Below, piece by piece: positions 21,139 to 31,429 of a stretch of 64,000 bases of DNA. The stretch covers positions 7,688,001 through 7,752,000 of the forward strand of contig JAUCEF010000007.1 in the NCBI GenBank assembly GCA_033558025.1, read 5' to 3'. Source of the DNA: Phytophthora sp. 'mugwort' (taxonomy: Eukaryota; Oomycota; Peronosporomycetes; Peronosporales; Peronosporaceae). A model generated the notes under the pieces. It searched no databases. It was given only the letters and a program-made list of their open reading frames with translations, and was not told the DNA's origin. Each line of letters opens with the position of its first letter. Positions within the stretch are counted from its first letter, which is position 1. Both the position numbers and the translations under genes were made by a program.

Positions 21139-22908
21139 ATGGAGCTCATGGACCAGATGGGCACGTGTAGCATCCGCGTCATCGACCTGGACGACGGCTC
21201 TGTGCGTACCATTTCATGGGACCCGAATGTACCCGACCAGGTCTTCGAGAGCCTCGTGGAGTCGCAGTTGCGCGCGCAGTTCGGTGTATCGGACGAGGCC
21301 TGGGTAGACCTCATTGACACGGCCAACTCGAGCCTTGTGCACATCACCAAGGACGTATTGAGCAACGTTAAGGACTCGCTATGTCTCTGTCTGTCGCCCA
21401 AGACGGAAGCACTCGCCCCCATGAAGAAGAGCGAGGTGTTTGAAGTCGTCTTCCAGGACCGGTCGCTCGGCATGACCATCCGCGAGCACAACGAAAGCGT
21501 TATTGTCAACCACTTTAAGCGTAAACCTGACGGATCTGTGGGCGAAGCCGAAGCGTCTGGACTTATTCAGCCGGACGACGTCATCTACAAGGTTAACGGC
21601 GCGCGCACTGTCGGCCGCAGCTACGACAACGTCGTGCAGATGCTACAGACGCAGACGCGCCCGCTTATTATCCAGTTCTTCCGCCCGTTCCGACGTGAAG
21701 GACTGTTTGCAGTCGAGTTCCGCGGTCCCAGTCTCAACATGACCATCACGACGGATGATGTCAATGTGATCGTCAAGGACCTGCCCATGGCGCATCCGAA
21801 TATCGTTGGCTACGCGGAGGCCCATGGCGTGCGCATCTTTGATGTCATCCACGCAGTGGACGGAGAAGTGATCAATGGACTCGAGTACAACCGCGCTATC
21901 AGCTTGCTGAGTCGCAGCTCGCGACCCATGGTGGTGGTCTTTGCGCGCTCCAAGATGATGCCTCCGACACCCGGGAGGTCCACGGGCGTCATGACCAACC
22001 GTTTCTCGTTTGCATCGACCGTGGCGCCGTCACCTCGACCCAGTAACATGGACGGTTTCGGAGCTCGTCGTGGCTCGGGTTCGTCGATGATGAGCGGCGT
22101 GGACGGCGAGAATATGCTGGTGGAGGAGATGCTCGAGTTCTGCGAAGGACTGGGCAACGACGGCGTCTTGAACCAGAAAGAAGTGGAGATGCTAAAGGAT
22201 ATGGTGCTCGCGATGCGACCAGACGTGTGTAGCGCCGTGAAGCGAAAGAACAACAATGCAATTGTGGCGATTGTGCGGTCGCCATTTATGCGGCTTTGGG
22301 ACAGTCTGCTTAAGACCCGGGAGAGCATTTTGCTGGCTGGACCCGTGTCGCTCAAGCGCAAGAAGCGCTTCCACTTGCTGCTCACAGACCACGAACGTCT
22401 TCTCTTTGTCAATAAGGACACTAACTTATTAGAAGACGAGATCATGTGCTCGCAGATTGTGACCGTGAGCTCGCGCTCCAAGTATCAAGAACTCACCATC
22501 TCCACGAGCAAGATGGACTACGTGCTGATCGACAACTTCATTGGGCCCGTCATTTGGGTGCGTGCCATCCTGCCCTTCACATGCACGCAGGGGATTCTCA
22601 AAGTGGCGAGCAGTAGGCGCTTCCTTGTCTCCAAGAAGCGATATTTCGTACTCCGTGGTAACCGTCTCACGGGCTACAAGAAAGAGAGCATGATCCACCA
22701 GGTTGGCGCCAAGAGCAGCACGATCTCCCTCACAGACGCCAAAATTGATATCTCGGACCCACGCAACCTCACGTTCATCATAACCACGCCCGAATTCAGC
22801 CAAGCTGGCAAGAAGCTCATTCTAACGGCGACGTCGTCACGAGAGTTTAACAAGTGGACCACGGCACTTCAAGCGCTGCAAGGATCGTTCCCTACCACCG
22901 CGGCTTGA
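21139..22908 (+). CDS. Scaffold protein with two PDZ and two PH domains
   Basis: Probable membrane-associated adaptor, 589 aa, single exon. The first ~95 residues are a small alpha/beta region with no clear family. PDZ1 spans ~100-185 (FEVVFQDRSLGMTI, then LIQPDDVIYKVNGARTVG) and PDZ2 ~190-273 (FAVEFRGPSLNMTI, then VRIFDVIHAVDGEVI). PDZ domains bind C-terminal peptides; here the carboxylate loops read SLGM and SLNM in place of GLGF. A Ser/Pro/Arg-rich linker (~275-335) and a helical stretch follow. Then come tandem PH domains at ~397-480 (LKRKKRFHLLLTDHERLLFV) and ~484-582 (VSKKRYFVLRGNRLTGYKK, ending REFNKWTTALQAL). Basic beta1-beta2 loops suggest phosphoinositide binding. It is convergent with the ZNHIT2-like gene 282 bp away. 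Partners cannot be predicted. Confidence 0.85.
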   Translation: MELMDQMGTCSIRVIDLDDGSVRTISWDPNVPDQVFESLVESQLRAQFGVSDEAWVDLIDTANSSLVHITKDVLSNVKDSLCLCLSPKTEALAPMKKSEVFEVVFQDRSLGMTIREHNESVIVNHFKRKPDGSVGEAEASGLIQPDDVIYKVNGARTVGRSYDNVVQMLQTQTRPLIIQFFRPFRREGLFAVEFRGPSLNMTITTDDVNVIVKDLPMAHPNIVGYAEAHGVRIFDVIHAVDGEVINGLEYNRAISLLSRSSRPMVVVFARSKMMPPTPGRSTGVMTNRFSFASTVAPSPRPSNMDGFGARRGSGSSMMSGVDGENMLVEEMLEFCEGLGNDGVLNQKEVEMLKDMVLAMRPDVCSAVKRKNNNAIVAIVRSPFMRLWDSLLKTRESILLAGPVSLKRKKRFHLLLTDHERLLFVNKDTNLLEDEIMCSQIVTVSSRSKYQELTISTSKMDYVLIDNFIGPVIWVRAILPFTCTQGILKVASSRRFLVSKKRYFVLRGNRLTGYKKESMIHQVGAKSSTISLTDAKIDISDPRNLTFIITTPEFSQAGKKLILTATSSREFNKWTTALQALQGSFPTTAA

Positions 22909-23190
22909 GCCTAACGAGACAAGTTGCTGGTCTTCAGAGCCAGAATCACCACCCCAGATCGGGCATCAACATAAGGGAATGGGGTGAAAGACTGTCTCGA
23001 TGACAGCCAAACGACAGGAATAGTACTATCGCAGTGGCCATGGGAGTGACTGTGACGAACGCATTGTGATGCAGTGAATGGAACGGAAAGAAACAAGCTC
23101 TTTGTGCTGTGCTTTACAATGTATAGGGCAAAAAAACGCAACTCAAACGATGAAGATGAAGCCAAATACAAAAGTTTTATAGTTATTCTA

Positions 23191-24450
23191 TCAGAGTGCG
23201 AGCAGCTCCTTGTCTTTTGTGTATGCTTCGACCTCAGCAGCAAGCGCACGGAGCTCTTCGAATGGCGTGAGGTGCGCCCACGTCTGGTAGAACATCAACT
23301 TTTTCTCTACGGCCTCGAGCTTTTTCAGCGCTGCTTTTTTCTCCTTTCGGGTCTGTTTATCCGACTCCGTACTGCGCTCCAGGTCTTGATGGTACCGCTC
23401 GAATAATGCACGTGTGTCGCTGAGAGCGTCAAGAAGAAACACATCCGTACGTAGAATCTGTTGCGTATCCTGGAGAGCTAGAGCGTTCGCACTTGAGCCC
23501 TCACTAGATTGTTTCTCCAGACAAATCAGACACACGTGTTTCACGGACTCGTAGCGCGCATCGTCACTAAGCACTCGACAAAGATCCAACAGCAGCAGCG
23601 CCGCCTCTGCAGTATCTTGCATGTAATCGCCATTGAAAGCTCGAAGCACCAATGCGTACGCAAAAAGCACTTCCACCAAATGGTAGCGTAGACACGGCGA
23701 TGGCTGCTTCCTACCAGGCAGTAGAGCAGTCATACTCTCAGGCATTTTCTGTGCATCACTGCTCGTAAAGAGCCCTACAGGATACAAAACTGTAGGCAGC
23801 AGAGTCACAGCGTGCTCCTCCTCTTGGTCCTTCTCGCCAATTTCCTCCAGAATCAACTGACGGCGTCTTGCCAACGTCTCGCTGCGATATTTGCGTTCAC
23901 TCATCAGCCACCACGGCGACCAGAGCTCCAGGAGTTTGCCCAGTCGTCCATCTGCTACTTCCCCCAGGAACTTCTTCCTTTCTTCCGGCGTTAAACTCTC
24001 CATCGTTAACTGTCCGGCTTGGTCCAGCAGCGCCAGCTCCTGCATCCGCTGCATCAGCGCTTCATGCTCGTCTTGCCGGTCTTCCAACTGCTGTTGCTCA
24101 TCCTGGAACTCTCGAACTCGCTCCAGGAGCTCCTGGATGCTCTTTTGCTGCTTCTTATCGTCATTTCCTCTTGCATTTGAAGTCAACTGCATCTCACTGC
24201 GCACATGGCTCTCGAAGAACTGCTCCGTGCAGTCCTCGCCATGGGATCGATAGCATTCCACACTACAGTACGGAGTGTTGCAGCGCGGACAGGTATATCT
24301 CGCCTCCCACGTCGTACACACGCGACACACGCGAGATAGCGCTGCGTTGGCTACCGACGGACCTTCCAAGAGCAGATCCGACGCGGATACAGTGCTGGAT
24401 GGTTTCACAGTCGTCCGAAGAGAGCCCAGACGGATCGGGACGCGCTCCAT
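23191..24450 (-). CDS. ZNHIT2: ZNHIT2-like HIT zinc-finger protein
   Basis: Homologue of ZNHIT2, an R2TP-associated factor that helps assemble U5 snRNP. 419 aa from the ATG at 24450; the upstream TTG at 24459 is not used. The zinc finger at 42-74 has Cys 42, 45, 54, 57, 62 and 66, His 70 and Cys 74 (CRVC ... CPRCNTPYC ... ECYRSH ... C), the treble-clef HIT pattern. A Gln/Glu-rich coiled coil covers ~100-145. The family's conserved central part follows, with LTPEERKKFLGEVADGRLGKL and WWLMSERKY, then helical repeats to the end. The total length is near that of animal ZNHIT2 (~400 aa). It is single-exon and is followed 282 bp later by the convergent PDZ-PH gene. Confidence 0.85.
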   Translation of the reverse strand: MERVPIRLGSLRTTVKPSSTVSASDLLLEGPSVANAALSRVCRVCTTWEARYTCPRCNTPYCSVECYRSHGEDCTEQFFESHVRSEMQLTSNARGNDDKKQQKSIQELLERVREFQDEQQQLEDRQDEHEALMQRMQELALLDQAGQLTMESLTPEERKKFLGEVADGRLGKLLELWSPWWLMSERKYRSETLARRRQLILEEIGEKDQEEEHAVTLLPTVLYPVGLFTSSDAQKMPESMTALLPGRKQPSPCLRYHLVEVLFAYALVLRAFNGDYMQDTAEAALLLLDLCRVLSDDARYESVKHVCLICLEKQSSEGSSANALALQDTQQILRTDVFLLDALSDTRALFERYHQDLERSTESDKQTRKEKKAALKKLEAVEKKLMFYQTWAHLTPFEELRALAAEVEAYTKDKELLAL

Positions 24451-24583
24451 GATAGTCAATAGTCAATGGAAGAGGAATAATGGCGGGGTTACACCAATAG
24501 AAATGCGTGATAGAAATGTAGCCATTTTGCTGTGCGTTATGTGTCCCTTGCTCTTCTACTGTATGGATACCTTCGGTGGTCGA

Positions 24584-25507
24584 CTACCATGACGCTCGAA
24601 AGGGGCAATACCAGATTGTGAGCCAGCGCTTGCGAGCGTCTACAATGGCGAAACATGAGTTAAATCGTGACGGAGAAGATTGGAACAGTGTGTCGCCCCT
24701 CACGCGATACACGCGCGACGTGATCTCGATGTCTCGCTCTCCGTTGGCGTCAGCGATGCTCTTCTTGACGGACACGAGGGCTCGGTACAGTGCGCGTGTG
24801 ACGCTCTCGTAAGCTTGCACGCGGGCGTCAGCTTGGCGTAGCGCTCCACCACCGAGTACAAGAGCGGAAAAGAGCTGGAAGATGAATTCTCGCTGATCTT
24901 CCTCGGAGAACACGTCGCACTTGTCTGAGTCGGGGTTTGCCAGCATCTCAGTGAGCAGGTCCCCCGCTGTGCAGCCATCAAAGTCTTCGTCAATGCAGCC
25001 ACGGAGATTACCGTCACGGGCTACGATGCCTGCTGATTCAAGCTTCTCAAAGAATGCCATGGTGGTTACGCTGACGTACAAGCGCTCGAAGTGCAATGAA
25101 GAGGCTCTACTGCATTTCTCGGGCTTAGGACCGACGTGATCTTTCGAGGAAGACGACAAGGTGCTGCTGAGATGCGTAGAAAGCTTCAAGAGCAGAGCAT
25201 GAGTAAAACTCCCTTAAAAAACTTAAAAGCTCGACATGTTGCCACGAACCGGTAGAATGCGATGCACCGTAGCGTCCTGGAAGAATTCCGTCAGCAATGC
25301 CTCGTCAGCTTCGGTGGGTAATCGTCGATGCACCCGAAAGCGCTGCAGCTGTAGGGTATCGCTTAGGTTCCACTGGAGCAATTTCTGACGAAGTTCATAG
25401 TCATGCAGGACTGGGAGTGCGTCCGGAAGATGCTCGAATGTACCCGTTCGCGTCTTGATAGGGTCGACAGTAGCTGGCTCTGCCTTGCTGATGTCGTTGG
25501 CATCCAT
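24584..25507 (-). CDS. CFAP300: Cilia- and flagella-associated protein 300 (CFAP300)
   Basis: Cytoplasmic factor needed to assemble and transport dynein arms into motile cilia; here it would serve zoospore flagella. Two exons. Exon 1 starts at the ATG at 25507 (MDANDISKAE) and reads TFEHLPDALPVLHDYELRQKL to about 25230, ending near RILPVRG. Exon 2 begins about 25170-25190 and ends at 24584. Exon 2 carries the family's core: FFEKLESAGIVARDGNLRGC, then FSEEDQREFIFQLFSALVLGG, LYRALVSVKKS and a C-terminal FAIVDARKRWLTIWYC. An intron of roughly 40-70 bp is required because exon 1 hits a stop at ~25221 while exon 2 is open upstream. I could not fix its ends: GTTCGT (~25247) and GTCGAG (~25235) are donor options and GAAG (~25187) or CTCAG/CAGCAG (~25170) acceptor options. 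Order and spacing match human CFAP300 (267 aa). Confidence 0.82.
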
Positions 25508-25723
25508 CTGACGCTGTGGACTGTGGTGTGTTTGTTGTCGTGTGTCGAAAAAGATTTTGGGAACGACGAGTCGGCCGTGACTCTTCCGTACCGACTCAAG
25601 ACGTACCAACCCTCAAAAGCTCATGACAAGTTGAATTGCGCAGATAATTATCTTCTCTCTTTCACTTTTTGATCGGGGAAGAGGGTCAGCAAATAGGACG
25701 CACGATGAACGCGCGTGCTCCCC

Positions 25724-28700
25724 TCACTTGGCAAATGTCTTGCTTCGCACAGAAAAAACTACTAGTAACGGGTGGCCATCGAGGTGCACCCGCATCGAGT
25801 CGTTGTAAAGCGGTACACGATACTTGATCTCGCCTCCTTCTTCCTGGCGAGCGACACGTTTGAGTGACAGTGTGCAGTGGCCGTTGACAGACTCGTTCTT
25901 CACCCATACAAGCATATGTAGCTGTTCGAGTGGCCGGGAGTGCTGAATAACTGCATTGAGCGATAGATTCAGTCCGTTGGAGCCTTGACACCGCTCCCCA
26001 ATGACATCGCACTGCTTCGAATCCTCGCCAACTAACGGCGCCACTAGGCGCGTCTTCTTCGGAACAACGGTATTGGAATCACCCCACACCAAAACCATAT
26101 TAAACACCCTCAAAACCGTTGACACGGCAAGGTTTTGAGCTTTCATCTGCCGGACTACGCGAGCTTGGTCGAAGTAGCTGCCATTGACTGAGTTCGAGTA
26201 CCTGTCTCCATCGGTCATGCCACTGGCTGTGGAATACGACCGCGAGTTGCGACGCGCGAGTCGAGGCGGAGATCCCGATGTCAATACGTCGCTGTCTTGC
26301 TGCGGGAAACTGAGAACAAACGTGCCGTACACAGGACTGTGATCACTCACGTCCATTCCGTCGCCATGGTTCACGGACCGGTAATTGTCAATGAGCCGCG
26401 GCGAGACTTCCTGAGACGTCGGGTCCAGTACCTTTTCCGGGATCAATTTCGAGTCGCTGACTAAAAGTGAGTGGATCAAGATGCGATCGCACCACCCTGG
26501 TACGCGTTTCTTCACCTTGCCTCCCTTATAGAACGGTTCCTTGTACAGCACGCGCCATACGAGAGACGGCCACAATGGCAGCGTTTCATTCACGGGTCCG
26601 CGCTTGGGGAACTTTTTGTACGTCGGATAGAAGTCAGGGAACTTGTGCGGCTCTGTGAAACCTTCAAACACGCCCCCGTTGCGACGGTCATTCAGTAAAC
26701 CGTCAAACTTGTCGTGCAGCTCGAGGTTGCGGCCCTCTTCAAGCATGTGGAGTACCATCTGAGGGTCCAGCAAGACGATGCGGTAGTTCATGTCACCCAT
26801 CCACACCACATGATGGAACTGCTCCGTCAAGTCAAAGCTGTAGTGACCCATCACCCGACCTAAGCTGGCGTTCAAGTTCCTGATCTGCTCACGACGATAC
26901 GTATCGTTTCGCGCGTCCAAGTGGCAGTTCACGAACACAATTGTCGTGTGATTGATCATGAGCGCCACGGCAACACCACCCTTGGATCCACTCGTGAGCT
27001 TAAACTTGTGTACACCTGCGCGAATCAGTTTGACCTTGTGTCGAATGTCGGCGCAATAGAACACCGCCATGCCTGTGAATTTCGTGCCCACAAAAGCCCC
27101 GTCCCCACGGCCGTGCACAGCATCAATCACGGCATCTGGAGGTTGGTTCTTGTGGTTCACCATAAAATTGCTGTTCCTCATCTCCATGCGATAGTAGCGG
27201 GCACCTTGTTCATTGCGGTTCAGATACGCCTCTACGGCGTGATAGACGTTCTCAGAGACGCCTTCCTGCACTCCAAGCACGTACAGCTGGTAGCCGTGCG
27301 GCAGGAAGTTCTGCAGCATTGTTGCCGAGCGCTGTTCGTCAATAATACCTTTGCCATCGTCGAACGGGTCTGCTGCGCCCATGTTCCACGTCCCCACCCA
27401 CATGCGCACGTCCCGCACACTCGCTCGCTTCGCTGTCTTAACTGTGGGTGACACTGTTGGACCTCGGGAGAAACTGCCTGTCCGCAATCCGGCCTCAAAG
27501 TAAGAGCGTGGAGAAGTGATCCGATTCTCGGGCTCGTCGACGCTTTCCTCCAGACTCAAACCCGCTGATGACAAGCTTTGCTGGGCCACAAGCGACGAGC
27601 TTTTGCGCGTGTTCTTCAACGCGAAATGCTGAGATCTCATGCTGGCAATGTCCTCTTCGATCTCGGAGCTTGTGCGCTGGAACGAGTCGCTCTTGAGCGA
27701 GGTCTCATGCGTCGCTGTACCAGTTGACGGAATTGTTCCGCTCTTGTTCCCACCGTTAGCGGTGGTGGATACTGTAACGGCAGGAGAGGGGAACGTGCGT
27801 AATTTCTCAAGCAGGAACTCGGGCTGCTCGAGATCCGCCAAGTTGTTGCAGCTAAAACTGCTCTTGACGTTGTTCGCTCCGTTCCAATAGCCTGAGCGCA
27901 GCTTGACGGCCGCTTCCGTGGCGCTCGCAACTGACGCCATGCGTCTCGTGCGCGTGCGGTGCGACGCAGCAGCTGCTTCTGCCACCGTCAGCCCTGTAGA
28001 TCCAAACCCGTTCGCACAACTCCGCGACTTGTTCAAACTCGCTCGTCGCTTCTGTGTGGCGTCCAAGGAAGCAGTACCGACCATGTCTGACTCGGCCAAT
28101 CGCAACGCGCGCATTTCGCCCCCTGCAAACGACTTGGGCGGCTCCTTGCCGTTCTTCAGACAGAAGTTTTCGAGCTCGAGCTCCTTTACTCGTCTACTCA
28201 GTCTCACTGCTGTCTCTGCCCACTCACTCGAGTCCCGTCGGGGCTCCACGGCTGCACCTGCATCTGCGTGACTCATACTAGCGTTGCGTCGGAGCGCCCC
28301 CGCGGCGTCATCTGCTCGGCCCATGCTGACTTTGCGTCGTCGTTCCGTTGCTTCGTCTCTGCCTGAACTCACGTTGCGTGGCGGGAGCCCTAGACGTCCC
28401 CACGCTGTAGACTGCGGACTGCCCGTGACGCTACCGCCGTCACTGCTTCCTGTTGTCTGTCTCTTGAGCGCTGTCCGTGGCGCAGGCGACGAATGCGGCG
28501 TCGGTCGCGGCTGCGGAGCGGGAGACGTGGGCGGAGGCGGCGTCTGCCTCGCGTCTGCATCCGTGGCCACACGGGAGCGCGCGGGTGACACGAGTCTCCG
28601 CACGTCGAGAGTCTTCTTGGACGTGGGCGCCAGCAGCTCTTGCAGCTGCTGCAACGTGGCCGGCTCCTCGATCTGCGAGAACGCGCGGGTTACGCGAATC

Positions 28701-28828
28701 CGGGGGTCTCGAGTGGCCGAGGCGGCTTCGTCCGGCCGACGGTCGTCCATGCTGCTGCTATTAGCGAGGCTATCAAGGCTGCTGGAGGCGGAGCGCTGGT
28801 ACAGAGGGAGACTGCGTCTGTCGGCCAT
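25724..28828 (-). CDS. Inositol polyphosphate 5-phosphatase
   Basis: Removes the 5-phosphate from phosphoinositides or soluble inositol phosphates, affecting membrane traffic and calcium signalling. 1034 aa, one exon. Residues 1-~470 are a low-complexity Ser/Arg/Pro-rich region with a short Leu-rich coiled coil near RRVKELELENFCLK. The IPPc catalytic domain spans ~477-835: WVGTWNMG (start), GVQEG, GGVAVALMINHTT, FVNCHLDAR, VVWMGDMNYRI, FYPTYKKFPKRG, VPGWCDRIL and SDHSPVYGTF, so all Mg-binding and catalytic motifs are intact. About 200 residues follow, including a beta-rich C-terminal part that may be an ASH/C2-like fold. No CAAX box is present (ends SKTFAK). The long basic N-terminus lacks a named domain. 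Confidence 0.92.
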   Translation of the reverse strand: MADRRSLPLYQRSASSSLDSLANSSSMDDRRPDEAASATRDPRIRVTRAFSQIEEPATLQQLQELLAPTSKKTLDVRRLVSPARSRVATDADARQTPPPPTSPAPQPRPTPHSSPAPRTALKRQTTGSSDGGSVTGSPQSTAWGRLGLPPRNVSSGRDEATERRRKVSMGRADDAAGALRRNASMSHADAGAAVEPRRDSSEWAETAVRLSRRVKELELENFCLKNGKEPPKSFAGGEMRALRLAESDMVGTASLDATQKRRASLNKSRSCANGFGSTGLTVAEAAAASHRTRTRRMASVASATEAAVKLRSGYWNGANNVKSSFSCNNLADLEQPEFLLEKLRTFPSPAVTVSTTANGGNKSGTIPSTGTATHETSLKSDSFQRTSSEIEEDIASMRSQHFALKNTRKSSSLVAQQSLSSAGLSLEESVDEPENRITSPRSYFEAGLRTGSFSRGPTVSPTVKTAKRASVRDVRMWVGTWNMGAADPFDDGKGIIDEQRSATMLQNFLPHGYQLYVLGVQEGVSENVYHAVEAYLNRNEQGARYYRMEMRNSNFMVNHKNQPPDAVIDAVHGRGDGAFVGTKFTGMAVFYCADIRHKVKLIRAGVHKFKLTSGSKGGVAVALMINHTTIVFVNCHLDARNDTYRREQIRNLNASLGRVMGHYSFDLTEQFHHVVWMGDMNYRIVLLDPQMVLHMLEEGRNLELHDKFDGLLNDRRNGGVFEGFTEPHKFPDFYPTYKKFPKRGPVNETLPLWPSLVWRVLYKEPFYKGGKVKKRVPGWCDRILIHSLLVSDSKLIPEKVLDPTSQEVSPRLIDNYRSVNHGDGMDVSDHSPVYGTFVLSFPQQDSDVLTSGSPPRLARRNSRSYSTASGMTDGDRYSNSVNGSYFDQARVVRQMKAQNLAVSTVLRVFNMVLVWGDSNTVVPKKTRLVAPLVGEDSKQCDVIGERCQGSNGLNLSLNAVIQHSRPLEQLHMLVWVKNESVNGHCTLSLKRVARQEEGGEIKYRVPLYNDSMRVHLDGHPLLVVFSVRSKTFAK

Positions 28829-29749
28829 GCAGCAGGCGGTAATGGAGATGTTAATACGGCTGTGAGGAGGACGCGACGACTCTCCCGAAACGGTACTAAG
28901 ATGTGGCCTGAACCCAGTTTATTGGAATGCACCTACCGCCAAAGCTTATTACCTGAGATAATCTATATTGGTTTGATCTCTGTTAAGGACATTTTTAACT
29001 TTTTAAAACGGTTTCCTTGTTGATTTTAATATGGTCTGCACTGCCGAAAACGAGATGCACGACTGTAATGGGATTTCGCATTGCTTTGATTTTGATTAGA
29101 GAAAACCGAGCATGCTTCAACATGCGATCGTGTGGCGTGCCCCGCTGTATTTTTCAAGGGTGAAAGAAGGACAAGGCGATCGCGTGTCAATGGTATATAA
29201 AGATCTAGCACAAGTTTAATGGTGTATGACAAACTGCTAGGAAGCAGTCCGTATCCGTGCGAAGAAGCGCTCGCTATCCTAGGATAAGGCTAACGCTTTG
29301 CCACGATGACGAGCCAAACCTACCGACCTTGTCTCCATTTCGGTATGATCGGGAATGATACGCTGCTAGTGAGCAGGGATCTGTGTTCTGGTGTTCAAGG
29401 TTCGTATGCCTTGTGTTCACAGGCAACTGCGTACGTAGTCATAGCAGACGCGGTGCCAACACGCCTTATCTATCTAGCGCTTCAATCCAGCGCTATAAAG
29501 AGCTGGAAGCGAATCAATCAAATGCGATGGAGTAATTTGCCAGGTACGCGATGCGATTTTTTGGGGGGAGGGATCGGTTGTTGAGTTCGTCAGCGGCTAC
29601 CAATTGTAGACGGCCTCCAACATTTTTGCATTATGTCGTGTTATTTCGTGGGTCTTATCAGGGGTGGGAGAAAATTGTTTCCGTTCAGTAATAACGGAAT
29701 TGTTTCAACACAATTATAATACGCATTACGGGTGTTTCTACTTGACATA
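28829..29749. other. Intergenic, left edge of the large repeat-rich block
   Basis: Contains the 5' side of the phosphatase gene and then AT-rich DNA. No gene, tRNA or repeat is recognised; a TATATAAAG string lies at ~29192. Short frames carry no domain signal. Confidence 0.4.
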
Positions 29750-31235
29750 TAACTAGCCGAGCGCTGCCGCGTACGTAGGAGTGGGTTTAGTTTTGGTCCC
29801 AGTAGGTGGGCCTGCCTTTGCGCAGCTGCAGTCCCAGCCCGTCAAGACCGGCACTACTAGCGCCTTGAAACACGATGCGCCTCTATTTTCATGGAATGAA
29901 AGGACGCGGGCTAAACATATTTCAATTTTCAACCAGTCGTTTTATTTATATTTCCACCAATAGCCGCATCCTGCGGAATGTTATTTTAGCCAACGGTGGC
30001 CCGCCTTCGCTGCGCTCGGAAGCCGATGAGATTGCGGCTAGAAATCACGTTAACTTATATACAAGCAGACGTTGGCCATTTACGGATACCTTCAACATGG
30101 TCAATCAGCGACCGTAGTATTAAGGACACAATTCGGTAATTTAACCAATGCTGGAACGAGCTCTCAGCCAGCCAGCCAGTCAGTCAGTCAGAAGCCGTCA
30201 ACACAAAACATAATGCCCAAGACCAAGCCACCAGGCCGACCTCATCTGACAGAGTGGGGAACGAAGCCAACACATATACACACATGCAACACTAGGGCTG
30301 AATTATTATTTTGAGTGCAAACACGTTGTTGCACTATAAAACAGTAGCCAAATGATTTGGCTCGTTGAGCTCAATATAGAGAGACTCGAAGCGCAAAACT
30401 CGTCTATTCCTAGATAACAAGCAGCGAGCAGCAGACCCTGCTTCTTTAGTCTTGGTGGGCTCGAACCCACGCCAACTAAAGGCATCAATAAGCAAACCGG
30501 TTTAACTAGTCGAGCTGCCAGTTCTTCAGTATACGGTCAGTAAAGTAATATTTCGGACTTCTAGAAAACGGTATAGATGAGCCTTCAGGAACACGCCGTG
30601 TCCGTTTGCACATAAGTTTTACGGTATGCCGTGACAGACGGACGGACCGAGCGGCGTTAGCGTTGCATCTTAGGACTATCCGAGCGCCGCCGGCTTTGCG
30701 GGCGATGTGGGTATGTTGAGTCCGAACCCGTTTCGCTCGTTCAAGAGCTCGCTCCACTACCGAGAACAGCTACCTACGCTTCGTTCCGGTAGTAGCGCCT
30801 CCGTTACGCTCGCAGAGGCTCGCTGCACTACTCGCCATCTTAGGATACTAAGTGAGCTACCTCCGCCTTAGGCTTCGGTATGAAGGGCGGGCCCTCCGGT
30901 CCGCTATACACGAAAAGGTTTTTCACGGCGCCGCCTTAGCTTCGCTCGGCAGCAATAGACATTTGAACCAATGGGAAGCCGCCTCGCTGCGCTCGGCACC
31001 AATTGAAATTTACATCGATTTGGCCAATGAGAAGGGGTTTTATACGTCACGCAGTGCTATTTTTGCAATTTCCGGCATAGTTTGCCGAGTCGGAAAGATA
31101 GTGGGATTCGATTTTGTGGGTTGGTGGCGGTAGCAAACGCAAAGCCAAGCCATGTCGAAAGGGAGGTCCAGGCGGACATGCAGGATTCGGTCGGACGACG
31201 CACGGACTGGTTTCTCTGCTAGTTTAATAGATAAT
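29750..31235 (+). repeat. Palindrome-rich repeat family, copy 1 (with internal insertion)
   Basis: GC-rich repeat shared with 53230-54640. It begins with CTAGCCGAGCGCTGCCGC at ~29753, contains the recurring module CCGCCTTCGCTGCGCTCGG (~30001, with variants ~30943 and ~30975), CCAAT boxes and AAGGGCGGGCCCTCCGG (~30887). It ends with a conserved block: TATACGTCACGCAGTGCTAT (~31040), GGAAAGATAGTGGGAT, then an ATG (31152) opening an Arg-rich frame, then TTTCTCTGCTAGTTTAATA (~31212). Compared with the other copy, ~30050-30620 is extra sequence that includes a tRNA-like unit. It has no coding capacity beyond short frames and no known superfamily that I can assign. Confidence 0.7.
30440..30520 (-). 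mobile_element. tRNA-like unit inside repeat copy 1 (SINE or tRNA relic)
   Basis: On the minus strand CAGCTCGACTAG (A-box-like) is followed by a perfect T arm: stem GTGGG/CCCAC around loop TTCGAGC. A further inverted pair CTTTAGT/ACTAAAG encloses the T arm. The normal acceptor stem does not form, so this is a tRNA-derived repeat and not a working tRNA gene. Confidence 0.5.
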
Positions 31236-31429
31236 ATATTTGGCAGTTATTACAATTTAATACAAAAAACAAGTCAAATATGAACGACTGGCTGTGACCG
31301 ACCAACCGCTTGACCCAAGTAAGCTTCCGTCGCGACGTACTCGTCATCCCCCCCCCCCCCCCCCACCACCACCACACCACTCATTGCTCAATTTCCGTTG
31401 CGCAGCACATCTCCAATACCACCAACCCT

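Noticed and set aside
30440..30520. Functional tRNA gene
   Set aside because: A and B boxes and T arm are present, but the acceptor stem and a proper anticodon arm do not form.
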